Source: Lutibacter sp. UBA4458 (GTDB lineage: Bacteria > Bacteroidota > Bacteroidia > Flavobacteriales > Flavobacteriaceae). From it: DNA of 5,813 nucleotides. Shown here piece after piece: positions 1 to 5,813 of this stretch. Each line of letters begins with the position of its first letter. Position 1 is the stretch's first letter. The notes under the pieces are model-generated. The model ran no database searches and was not told the origin of the DNA. It worked only from the letters and a program-made list of their open reading frames with translations. Both the position numbers and the translations under genes were made by a program. The stretch covers positions 3,318 through 9,130 of the forward strand of contig DGOU01000146.1 in the NCBI GenBank assembly GCA_002390165.1, written 5' to 3'.

Positions 1-653
1 GTTGATACTGAAATTTGGTCAATAGCATCTAAAGAAATAGGTTGTGCATCTGTTTGCCCACCTGGTGTAGCAGCATCTAATCCAAACGGATTATTAAAGA
101 TAGAACCATCTAAAGTAAAATTATTAAACTGGTCATTTCTACCTCCAAAAGAACCTCCTGAAGCGGAAGGATCTAGTCTTGTAAAGTCAGCTGCAGACCT
201 TGAAATAGTTGGAAGACTCGTTAATTCTCTCTTTCCAACGCTTGTTCTAGCTCCGGTTCTATCATTATTAAAAGTAGCATTTCTACCACCTGTAATAACA
301 ACTTCTCCTAATTGTTGGCTTTCGCTAACCATTTTTACGTTAACGTCAAACGCTGTACCTAATGATAAATATACATCTGTATATTCTACTGTTTTAAAGC
401 CTAAATAACTAATAGTAATAGTATAAGGACCACCAACACGTAAATTTTGAAGTGAAAATCTTCCACTTTCTAGTGTCATTGTTCCAGAAACTGTACCCGT
501 AGGTAAATGCTTTGCCACAACATTTGCGCCATAAAGCCCTTGTGAACCATCATCACTAACAACTCCCTGAATTTTTGAAGTTGTTACTTGTGAAAATCCT
601 GTAATTACAGTTAAAACCGTAATTAATAATGAAAATAATAATCTTTTTTTCAT
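1..653 (-). CDS. TonB-dependent outer-membrane receptor, Oar-like (N-terminal part only)
   Basis: This gene starts at the ATG at 651-653 and runs off the left edge, leaving 217 complete codons of what is normally a protein of about 1,000 residues. Residues 1-21 form a Sec signal peptide: basic KKR, a hydrophobic core, and a likely cut after G-F-S at about residue 21. Residues 27-108 resemble a carboxypeptidase-regulatory-like beta-sandwich, with a GRFSLQNL motif at 64-71 and YLGFKTVE at 83-90. A TonB-box-like LGEVVITGG follows at 115-123. The plug domain then begins, with LPTISRSAADFTRLDP (147-162) and the GGRNDQFNNFTLDGS stretch (170-184), typical of Oar-type rather than SusC-type receptors. 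The family sits in the outer membrane and imports ligands with energy from TonB-ExbBD. The beta-barrel, which would hint at substrate, is outside the window, so no ligand is assigned. No SusD partner is visible. The start has no Shine-Dalgarno sequence, which is normal for this phylum. Confidence 0.9.
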   Translation of the reverse strand, partial: MKKRLLFSLLITVLTVITGFSQVTTSKIQGVVSDDGSQGLYGANVVAKHLPTGTVSGTMTLESGRFSLQNLRVGGPYTITISYLGFKTVEYTDVYLSLGTAFDVNVKMVSESQQLGEVVITGGRNATFNNDRTGARTSVGKRELTSLPTISRSAADFTRLDPSASGGSFGGRNDQFNNFTLDGSIFNNPFGLDAATPGGQTDAQPISLDAIDQISVS

Positions 654-690
654 ATGTATATTGGTTAAATTAAAATTTGTTTGTTCTTGG

Positions 691-698
691 CAAATATA
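691..698 (-). promoter_or_regulatory. Likely -7 box of the receptor gene promoter
   Basis: The minus strand reads TATATTTG here, an exact match to the Bacteroidota primary-sigma -7 consensus TAnnTTTG, 37 bases upstream of the receptor ATG. No convincing TTG appears at the expected -33 position. That position falls inside the terminator hairpin of the upstream dcp gene, where the nearest candidate is a poorly spaced TGG. The box match is seen directly; promoter activity is inferred. Confidence 0.55.
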
Positions 699-701
699 AA
701 T

Positions 702-731
702 AAAAAAAGCTCACCATTTTAGTGAGCCTTT
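702..731 (-). terminator. Intrinsic terminator of dcp
   Basis: Read on the minus strand, GCTCAC (722-727) and GTGAGC (709-714) form a perfect 6-bp stem around a 7-base loop. The stem can extend by one G-U and three A-U pairs to about 10 bp. Seven T residues (702-708) follow directly, which fits a Rho-independent terminator. It ends the dcp transcript 64 bases after the stop codon. In the plus direction the T-tract is poor, and no plus-strand gene needs it. Confidence 0.85.
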
Positions 732-781
732 AATAAGGTTATAAACGAAATGTTGTTAAAAACTTTTATTCGTAAACTACT

Positions 782-803
782 TTAAACTAAAACTTTAGTT
801 TAA
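782..803. repeat. Perfect 10-bp inverted repeat over the dcp stop codon
   Basis: The arms ttaaactaaa (782-791) and tttagtttaa (794-803) are exact reverse complements separated by two bases. The right arm includes the dcp TAA stop (795-797) and the last two codons. The stem is almost entirely A/T with no U-tract after it, so it does not look like the terminator, which lies about 60 bases further on. It may be chance in AT-rich DNA, or a weak hairpin at the end of the coding region. Confidence 0.6.
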
Positions 804-2906
804 TCCTCGAGCTTTTATCATTGGTTCTATTTTAGGTGCTGAACCTCTAAATTCTTCATACATTTTTTCTAATTCTAAAGTATTTCCGCGAGATAATACC
901 ATGTCTCTAAAACGTTGCCCGTTTTCTCTAGTTAAACCATTATGTTCTTCAAAATATTGGTAAGCATCATCACTTAACACTTCAGTCCATAAGTAAGAAT
1001 AATAACCTGCAGAATATCCTCCGGCAAAAATATGAGCAAAATAGGTAGAACGGTATCGAGTTGGAACTTCTTTCACTAATAAATGCACTGAATTTAAAGC
1101 TTTATTTTCAAACTGATTAACATCTTTTATTTTAGTATCCGTATTAATGGTATGCCAAAGCATATCTAAATTAGAAGCTGCTAAAACTTCAGTTAAACTA
1201 TATCCTTGATTAAATGTACTTGCATTTTTAATCTTTTTAATTAATGTTTCTGGTATTTTACTACCATCTTTATAATTTAAAGCATAGTTTTTTAATACCT
1301 CTGGATATAGAGCCCAATGTTCATTAAATTGAGAAGGGAATTCTACAAAATCTCTAGAAACAGATGTGCCTGATATACTAGGATAATGTTGGCTTGCGAA
1401 AAATCCGTGTAAGGCATGACCAAATTCGTGAAACATAGTTTCAACTTCATCAAAATTAAGTAAGGTTGGTTCTCCTTCAGCAGGTTTAGCAATATTCATT
1501 ACATTATAAATAACTGGTTTTTTGTTGTATAAAGTAGATTGGGTTACAAAATTATCCATCCAAGCGCCACCGCTTTTAGAAGGACGAGCATAATAATCGG
1601 CATAAAACAAGCCAAGTGGGGTTCCATCTTCATTAAATAATTCATAAGTTATTACATCTTTTTGATAAGTAGGAATATCTGTACGTTTTTTAAAGGTAAT
1701 TCCATACAATTTGGTTGCAGCAAAAAACACTCCTTTTTCTAGCACATTATGTAACTCAAAGTAAGGTTTAATTTCACTTTCATCTAAATTGTATTTTGCC
1801 TTTCTAACTTTTTCTGCATAAAAATTCCAATCCCAAGGTTCTAATTTAAAATTTTGACCTTCTTTTTTTATCATTCTTTGAATTTCTTCTGCCTCTTTAT
1901 GTGCTTTAGCAGTAGAAGCAGGAACAAGTTTTGCAAATAAATCTAATACAGCTTCTGGTGTTTTAGCCATAGTATTTTGCAATCTCCAGGAAGCATAATT
2001 TTTAAAGCCAAGTAGTTTTGCTTTTTGAGCTCTCAATTCTACCATTTTAGTTACTAATCCCTTTGTGTTATATTTACCACCATTAGTTCTACTCCAACCA
2101 GCTTCAAATAATTGTTTACGAACTTCTCTATTTTCTAAATACTGTAATTGAGATTGTTGTGTAGTATTTGTAATGGTTAATAACCAAGTATTTTCTTTAG
2201 TTTTATCTTTAATATTTGCAATTTGAGATTTTGACATTCCTGCCAATTTTTTAACATCGTGAATTTCAATGGTTGTAGCAGCATTAGCTTCTAGTAAGGT
2301 TTGATTAAATTTAGTACTTAACGTTGCAAGTTCTGTGTTAATATCTTTAAGTTTAGTTTTGTTTTCATCAGATAAATTTGCTCCGGCAGCAACAAATTTT
2401 TTGTAATAATAATCCGCTAACTTTAAAGATTCTCCGTCTAATTTTAAATTGTTTCGAGTATCATAAATAGCTTTAACCTTTGAAAACAATTTATTATTTA
2501 AATAAATTTCGTCAAAATGTTTTGCTTCTAAAGGAGAAATTTCTGTTTGTACCTTTTTTAAAGTATCGTTAGTATTTGCAGCAGTTAAAGAATTAAAAAC
2601 ATTACTAACTCTGTCTAACATCTCTTTACTTTTTTCTAGTGCAAGTATTGTATTATCAAAAGTAGGTTGTTTTGAATTTTTTACAATCTTTTTTATTGCT
2701 TCTGATTGCTGTTTCATCGCCTCTAAAAGTGCAGGTTTAAAATCTTTGTTTTTTATTTTAGTGAAATCAGGAGCATGGTAAGGCAACGTGCTTTCCTTTA
2801 AAAATGGATTTCCTTTTAAATCATTATTCATAGAAGTGTTCTTTTTATTTTGATTACACGATAAAATAGTAATCGACAGTAAAGCTAATATTAGTATTCT
2901 TTTCAT
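795..2906 (-). CDS. dcp: M3-family zinc metallopeptidase, peptidyl-dipeptidase Dcp, lipoprotein form
   Basis: The predicted enzyme removes C-terminal dipeptides from peptides and so degrades short peptides. At 703 residues it is slightly longer than E. coli Dcp (about 680), mainly because of its N-terminal signal. Residues 1-16 are a short basic and hydrophobic signal ending in a lipobox, ILSC, with Cys17 as the likely lipidated residue. A helical N-terminal domain follows. The C-terminal half carries the M3 catalytic core: HEFGH at 493-497 (zinc ligands His493 and His497, catalytic Glu494), the third ligand Glu522 within DFVEFPSQ, and the substrate-binding region with His625, Tyr631 and Tyr635 in HIFAGGYSAGYYSYLW. 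All key residues are present, so the enzyme should be active. E. coli Dcp is cytoplasmic, whereas this one is predicted to be anchored in the envelope. The residues after Cys17 (NQNKKN) lack the acidic export signal of surface lipoproteins, so a periplasmic face is inferred. It has its own promoter and terminator. Related oligopeptidase A is the main alternative name. Confidence 0.95.
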   Translation of the reverse strand: MKRILILALLSITILSCNQNKKNTSMNNDLKGNPFLKESTLPYHAPDFTKIKNKDFKPALLEAMKQQSEAIKKIVKNSKQPTFDNTILALEKSKEMLDRVSNVFNSLTAANTNDTLKKVQTEISPLEAKHFDEIYLNNKLFSKVKAIYDTRNNLKLDGESLKLADYYYKKFVAAGANLSDENKTKLKDINTELATLSTKFNQTLLEANAATTIEIHDVKKLAGMSKSQIANIKDKTKENTWLLTITNTTQQSQLQYLENREVRKQLFEAGWSRTNGGKYNTKGLVTKMVELRAQKAKLLGFKNYASWRLQNTMAKTPEAVLDLFAKLVPASTAKAHKEAEEIQRMIKKEGQNFKLEPWDWNFYAEKVRKAKYNLDESEIKPYFELHNVLEKGVFFAATKLYGITFKKRTDIPTYQKDVITYELFNEDGTPLGLFYADYYARPSKSGGAWMDNFVTQSTLYNKKPVIYNVMNIAKPAEGEPTLLNFDEVETMFHEFGHALHGFFASQHYPSISGTSVSRDFVEFPSQFNEHWALYPEVLKNYALNYKDGSKIPETLIKKIKNASTFNQGYSLTEVLAASNLDMLWHTINTDTKIKDVNQFENKALNSVHLLVKEVPTRYRSTYFAHIFAGGYSAGYYSYLWTEVLSDDAYQYFEEHNGLTRENGQRFRDMVLSRGNTLELEKMYEEFRGSAPKIEPMIKARGLN

Positions 2907-2930
2907 TATTATAGTTTTATAAATGTTTGG

Positions 2931-2961
2931 TAAATTTAAGGATGCTTTTAGGATTTAACAA
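2931..2961 (-). promoter_or_regulatory. Likely dcp promoter (TTG-N20-TAAATTTA)
   Basis: On the minus strand a TTG (2959-2961) lies 20 bases before TAAATTTA (2931-2938), which differs from the -7 consensus TAnnTTTG only at the last base. The spacing equals that of the rpsF promoter in this window. It would give a leader of about 20 bases before the dcp ATG, and no Shine-Dalgarno sequence is present. The motif is seen; its use is inferred. Confidence 0.45.
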
Positions 2962-2973
2962 CAATATTTGTTG
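2959..2973. repeat. Short inverted repeat overlapping the dcp -33 element
   Basis: Arms caacaa (2959-2964) and ttgttg (2968-2973) are exact reverse complements around a 3-base centre. The outer triplet of the left arm is the same TTG proposed as the dcp -33 box. It also sits immediately downstream of the rplI terminator T-tract. A regulator operator is possible but unproven; 6-bp arms are short enough to arise by chance. Confidence 0.4.
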
Positions 2974-2974
2974 C

Positions 2975-3008
2975 AAAAAAAAAGCTCACTTAAAATTAAG
3001 TGAGCTTT
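2975..3008 (-). terminator. Strong intrinsic terminator of the rpsF-rpsR-rplI operon
   Basis: Arms at 2981-2993 and 2996-3008 are perfect 13-base reverse complements with a 2-base centre; in RNA a slightly larger loop would form. On the minus strand the hairpin is followed by an uninterrupted run of nine T residues (2975-2983, the first three overlapping the stem). It begins 23 bases after the rplI stop. This is the strongest terminator in the window, and its core stem GCTCAC/GTGAGC matches that of the dcp terminator. Confidence 0.93.
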
Positions 3009-3031
3009 AAATATTTTAGAAATAGCAGTTA

Positions 3032-3484
3032 TTATTTTGCTTCTGCAATAATTTCAATTGGTAATTCAACAATTACCTCACGGTGTAATCTAATTGTTGT
3101 ATTGTATTTACCAAGTCTTTTAATAACTCCACCTTCCACTTTAATGAATTTTTTATCCACTTCTTGTCCAGCTTTTGCCAATTCTTCTGATACATTAGCA
3201 TTACTTATAGAGCCAAATAATTTAGAGCTATCTGCTGTTTTAGCAGCAATTTTAATTTCTAATTCTTTAATTGCATTTGCAATTTTAGTAGCATCTTTAA
3301 TTATTTTTTCTTCTTTAAATGCTCGCTGTTTTAAAGTTTCTGCTAATACTTTTTTAGCAGATGTTGTTGCTAAAACTGCAAATCCTTGAGGAATTAAAAA
3401 GTTACGACCGTAACCATTTTTAACAGTAACAATATCATCTTTAAAGCCTACAGCTTCAACGTCTTGTTTTAATATAATTTCCAT
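3032..3484 (-). CDS. rplI: 50S ribosomal protein bL9
   Basis: bL9 binds 23S rRNA at the base of the L1 stalk and helps maintain reading-frame fidelity. The 150 residues match the usual length of about 149. The N-terminal RNA-binding domain shows MEIILKQDVEAVGFKDDIV and the family signature NGYGRNFLIPQGFA at about residues 23-36. The long connecting helix and the C-terminal domain (about 80-147) follow. It is the last gene of the operon, starting 14 bases after the rpsR stop and ending before a strong terminator. It is the only start in the window with a clear purine-rich Shine-Dalgarno-like site. The predicted plus-strand reading frame across it at 3000-3389 is an antisense shadow. Confidence 0.98.
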   Translation of the reverse strand: MEIILKQDVEAVGFKDDIVTVKNGYGRNFLIPQGFAVLATTSAKKVLAETLKQRAFKEEKIIKDATKIANAIKELEIKIAAKTADSSKLFGSISNANVSEELAKAGQEVDKKFIKVEGGVIKRLGKYNTTIRLHREVIVELPIEIIAEAK

Positions 3485-3487
3485 AAT

Positions 3488-3496
3488 CCTTCCTCT
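3488..3496 (-). promoter_or_regulatory. Shine-Dalgarno-like ribosome binding site of rplI
   Basis: The minus strand reads AGAGGAAGG, with GAGG (3492-3495) placed 7 bases before the rplI ATG, a good distance for pairing with the 16S anti-Shine-Dalgarno core CCUC. Other gene starts here (rpsF, dcp, the receptor) have A/T-rich leaders without such a motif, and rpsR has only a weak distant GGAA. This supports the rplI start and is unusual for Bacteroidota. Confidence 0.6.
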
Positions 3497-3498
3497 TA

Positions 3499-3795
3499 TT
3501 ATTTTAACATATCTCCTACATAAGGCATTAATGCCAAATGACGAGCTCTTTTAATAGCTACTGAAACCTTACGTTGATATTTCAAAGAAGTTCCAGTTAA
3601 ACGACGAGGTAAAATTTTACCTTGTTCATTTACTAAGTATAATAAAAATTTAGCATCTTTATAATCAATATATTTGATGCCATTTTTTTTGAATCGACAG
3701 TATTTTTTTACCTGTTTAGTATCAATGTCTAGTGGAGTTAAATAACGAACTTCGCCTTGTTTTCCTCCTTTTGATTGTTGTTCAATGTTTGCCAT
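3499..3795 (-). CDS. rpsR: 30S ribosomal protein bS18
   Basis: bS18 sits on the 30S platform as a heterodimer with bS6 near the mRNA exit. At 98 residues it has a longer basic N-terminal tail than the E. coli protein (75). The conserved core is clear: the [18 protein letters not shown] stretch at about 29-46, [17 protein letters not shown] at about 60-76, and the basic helix [14 protein letters not shown] at 79-92. The ATG (3793-3795) follows the rpsF TAA with only three bases between, so translation is probably coupled. E. coli has priB between these two genes; here there is no room for it. In Flavobacterium johnsoniae ribosomes, bS18, bS6 and bS21 are reported to cover the 16S anti-Shine-Dalgarno tail, which fits the lack of such sites at most starts in this window. 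Confidence 0.98.
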   Translation of the reverse strand: MANIEQQSKGGKQGEVRYLTPLDIDTKQVKKYCRFKKNGIKYIDYKDAKFLLYLVNEQGKILPRRLTGTSLKYQRKVSVAIKRARHLALMPYVGDMLK

Positions 3796-3798
3796 GAC

Positions 3799-4140
3799 TT
3801 ATTTTTTCCAGGATTTAACTCTTTCTTTTCTTTTTTCAGCCCAAGCAGCAGCGTGTTTATCTAACTTAACAGTTAAATAACGCATAACGCTATCGTCTCT
3901 TCTGAATTCTAATTCAAATGGAGCAACTTCGCTACCATCTACTTTAAATTCAAATAAGTGGTAAAATCCACTTTTTTTGTTTTGAATTGGGTAAGCTAAT
4001 TTTTTTAAGCCCCAATCTTCTTTGTAAACCACTTCGGCACCTTTAGAAACAAGATAGTCTTCAAACTTCTTTACTGTTTCCTTTACCTGAGTATCAGATA
4101 AAACGGGATTCAAAATGAAAACAGTTTCGTAATGATTCAT
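3799..4140 (-). CDS. rpsF: 30S ribosomal protein bS6
   Basis: bS6 binds 16S rRNA together with bS18 during assembly of the 30S platform. The chosen start is the ATG at 4138-4140, giving 113 residues beginning MNHYETVFILNP, the standard N-terminus of the family. The ferredoxin-like fold is recognisable: first strand at 3-10, helix at about 16-34, the WGLKKLAYPIQNKKSGFYHLFEF block at 43-65, and FRRDDSVMRYLTVKL at 79-93. The tail is basic (KRKERVKSWKK), unlike the glutamate-rich tail of E. coli. An in-frame upstream ATG at 4207-4209 would add 23 residues, but that extension has no family similarity and contains the promoter, so it is rejected. This is the first gene of the operon. Confidence 0.97.
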   Translation of the reverse strand: MNHYETVFILNPVLSDTQVKETVKKFEDYLVSKGAEVVYKEDWGLKKLAYPIQNKKSGFYHLFEFKVDGSEVAPFELEFRRDDSVMRYLTVKLDKHAAAWAEKRKERVKSWKK

Positions 4141-4172
4141 AATTAATAATTTAAGTTTTACTTTTAAGCGTG

Positions 4173-4203
4173 CAAATATACAATTATTAATATTACCAGC
4201 CAA
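4173..4203 (-). promoter_or_regulatory. Promoter of the rpsF-rpsR-rplI operon (TTG-N20-TATATTTG)
   Basis: On the minus strand TTG (4201-4203) is followed after 20 bases by TATATTTG (4173-4180), an exact match to the Bacteroidota -7 consensus TAnnTTTG at a suitable distance from the -33 element. Initiation about 6 bases downstream gives a leader of about 26 bases to the rpsF ATG. It lies inside the rejected rpsF extension, which independently supports the shorter protein. The leader is short and shows none of the CCG-containing structure of known S6:S18 autoregulatory leaders. Confidence 0.75.
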
Positions 4204-4257
4204 CAGCAAACATTAAAGTTTTTAAGATTTTCGAATTTTTAGTAATATCATTAATAA

Positions 4258-5813
4258 TCAATAATTATCTACATCCATTATAAATTTGATAGATCTAAAT
4301 ACTTTTACCGCTTGAAATGTGCTTTTTACCCGACCAATAGCTTCTTTAGTTTTAAGGATAGATTGTTTTTGAGGTATTTTAATAATGAAATGCTGAATAT
4401 ATAAATTTCTTATTTTAGATATTGCTGGTATTGCCGGACCTAATACATTTTCCTTAAAAACATTGTTAAAAGCTTTACCTAACCATAGTGCACCATCATT
4501 TAAAGTAGTATAGTTTTTATGTTTAATAGTTATTTTTATGGTTCTGTAAAAAGGCGGATATTTATATTCCCAACGTTCATTTAACTGTTCTTTATACATT
4601 TTTTCAAAAGAATGCGTAGATACTTGTTGTAGTATTTGATGATATGGGTTAAACGTTTGAATAATTACTTTACCTCTTTTTTTAGATCGCCCTGCCCTAC
4701 CAGCCACTTGAACCATTAATTGATAACTGCGCTCATGTGCTCTAAAATCTGGGAAATTTAACATAGCATCAGCATTCATAATACCAACTAGCGAAACATT
4801 TTCAAAATCTAATCCTTTGGATAACATTTGTGTACCAACCAAAATATCGATTTCATGGTGTTTAAATTTCCCTAATATTTTTTGATACCCATATTTTCCT
4901 CGTGTGGTATCTAAATCCATTCTGCCAACGTTAGCATTTTCAAAAAGTTGCTGTAATTCTAACTCTATTTGCTCCGTTCCAAAACCTTTTGTGTTTAACT
5001 TTTCACTTCCACAGGCAAAACAATTATACGGTTTAGCTTGTTTATAACCACAATAGTGGCATCGTAATTCATTTTTAAAACTGTGATACGTTAAACTAAC
5101 ATCGCAATTTGGACATTGAGGAGATTCTCCGCAGGTTTCACATTCTAATACTGGAGCAAATCCTCTTCGATTTTGAAAAAGTATGACTTGTTCTTTATTT
5201 TTTAAGGCTTCTTCAATCAACAAAATTAAAGTATCCGAAAAATGACCTTTCATTCGTTTTTTTCGATGCTTTTCTTTTATATCAACTAAATTTATTTCTG
5301 GTAATTGTACTTTTCCAAAACGTTCATTTAACTCCACTAATCCATATTTGCCTTGTTTAGCATTGTAAAAAGTTTCTATACTTGGTGTCGCGGAACCTAA
5401 TAAAACTTTGGCGTTATGCTGGTTAGCTAATACAATTGCGGCATCTCTTGCATGATATCTTGGTGCTGGATCAAACTGTTTAAATGATGGTTCATGTTCT
5501 TCATCCACAATTATTAATCCTAAATTTGAGTACGGTAAAAAAAGCGAAGATCTGGCGCCTAAAATTAATTGTGCTTTTTGTTTATTTTCAAGCACATTAT
5601 TCCAAACTTCAACACGTTCATTCATAGAATATTTAGAATGAAAAACAGATAAATATTCTCCAAAATAATATTGTAATCGTTCAATTAATTGGGTAGTTAA
5701 GGCAATTTCTGGCAACAAGTAAAGCACTTGTTTATTATTTTGAAGTAATTCTTTAATTAACTTAACATATATTTCTGTTTTTCCGCTACTTGTAATTCCT
5801 TTTAATAAAACAG
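4258..5813 (-). CDS. priA: Primosomal protein N', PriA replication-restart helicase (N-terminus outside window)
   Basis: PriA recognises stalled replication forks, unwinds DNA 3' to 5' and starts reloading of the replicative helicase. The frame is open to the right edge; 517 residues are present, and the missing part would be the DNA-binding N-terminal domain of roughly 300 residues. Numbering from the first complete codon at 5811, the order is: Walker A GITSSGKT (5-12), DEEH box (103-106), GSATPS motif III (139-144), four CxxC pairs binding two zinc ions (Cys 224/227, 233/236, 251/254, 264/267), motif V GTQMLSKG (326-333), motif VI QVAGRAGR (368-375), and the C-terminal domain from about 418. 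All ATPase motifs and all eight cysteines are intact. A GTG at 5725-5727 is an internal valine, not the start: Walker A lies upstream of it in the same frame. The gene ends with TGA at 4258-4260, 117 bases before rpsF, with no terminator hairpin visible between, so some readthrough into the operon is possible. Confidence 0.97.
   Translation of the reverse strand, partial: VLLKGITSSGKTEIYVKLIKELLQNNKQVLYLLPEIALTTQLIERLQYYFGEYLSVFHSKYSMNERVEVWNNVLENKQKAQLILGARSSLFLPYSNLGLIIVDEEHEPSFKQFDPAPRYHARDAAIVLANQHNAKVLLGSATPSIETFYNAKQGKYGLVELNERFGKVQLPEINLVDIKEKHRKKRMKGHFSDTLILLIEEALKNKEQVILFQNRRGFAPVLECETCGESPQCPNCDVSLTYHSFKNELRCHYCGYKQAKPYNCFACGSEKLNTKGFGTEQIELELQQLFENANVGRMDLDTTRGKYGYQKILGKFKHHEIDILVGTQMLSKGLDFENVSLVGIMNADAMLNFPDFRAHERSYQLMVQVAGRAGRSKKRGKVIIQTFNPYHQILQQVSTHSFEKMYKEQLNERWEYKYPPFYRTIKITIKHKNYTTLNDGALWLGKAFNNVFKENVLGPAIPAISKIRNLYIQHFIIKIPQKQSILKTKEAIGRVKSTFQAVKVFRSIKFIMDVDNY

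Noticed and set aside
3000..3389. Plus-strand open reading frame of 129 codons
   Set aside because: It lies antisense within rplI, which has clear bL9 family motifs. Its product has no recognisable domain, and its start falls in the rplI terminator hairpin.
4141..4167. S6:S18-binding autoregulatory leader before rpsF
   Set aside because: The predicted leader is only about 26 bases, A/T-rich, with no CCG motif and no stem longer than about 3 bp.
4141..4209. 23-residue N-terminal extension of bS6 from an upstream in-frame ATG
   Set aside because: bS6 proteins start at M-N-H-Y-E-T-V-like sequence. The extension does not resemble the family, and it contains a consensus -7 box and -33 element.
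4141..4257. Terminator between priA and rpsF
   Set aside because: Searching this gap on the minus strand shows only short TTCGAA-type self-complementarity, with no GC stem followed by a T-run.
5725..5727. GTG as the start codon of priA
   Set aside because: The same frame remains open upstream to the window edge and encodes the Walker A motif GITSSGKT and the residues joining it to KQVLYLLPE, so this GTG is an internal valine.
1..5813. Mobile element, CRISPR array, tRNA/rRNA gene, defence system or other novel system
   Set aside because: No transposase or integrase motifs, regularly spaced repeats, tRNA-like cloverleaf or rRNA sequence was seen. All coding space is taken by recognisable families with intact motifs.

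Overview
This is an ordinary housekeeping segment from an AT-rich member of the Bacteroidota, most likely the family Flavobacteriaceae. Four things point there. The protein sequences are flavobacterial in style, including an Oar-like TonB-dependent receptor and a lipoprotein form of peptidyl-dipeptidase Dcp. Two intergenic sites match the Bacteroidota sigma -7 box TAnnTTTG exactly. Most starts lack a Shine-Dalgarno sequence and sit in A/T-rich leaders. Base composition is low in G+C throughout. The genus cannot be named from the sequence alone.

Every gene lies on the minus strand, so transcription runs from high to low coordinates. The order is: priA (replication-restart helicase, N-terminus cut off by the window edge); rpsF-rpsR-rplI (ribosomal proteins bS6, bS18 and bL9 as a tight operon with its own promoter and a strong terminator); dcp (an M3-family zinc peptidyl-dipeptidase with a lipoprotein signal, with its own likely promoter and a terminator); and the first 217 codons of a TonB-dependent outer-membrane receptor, cut off by the other window edge. 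No stretch without a gene exceeds about 140 bases, and each intergenic gap is largely explained by promoters and terminators.

Functionally these are separate transcription units: DNA replication restart, ribosome assembly, peptide degradation in the cell envelope, and outer-membrane uptake. The only tight functional unit is rpsF-rpsR-rplI, where bS6 and bS18 bind each other on the 30S platform. I found no new biological system, mobile element, CRISPR array, tRNA or rRNA. The second-look items are regulatory details: matching stems in the two terminators, a receptor -7 box directly abutting the upstream terminator, a perfect palindrome across the dcp stop codon, an inverted repeat on the dcp -33 element, and a Shine-Dalgarno-like site before rplI in a lineage that rarely uses them.
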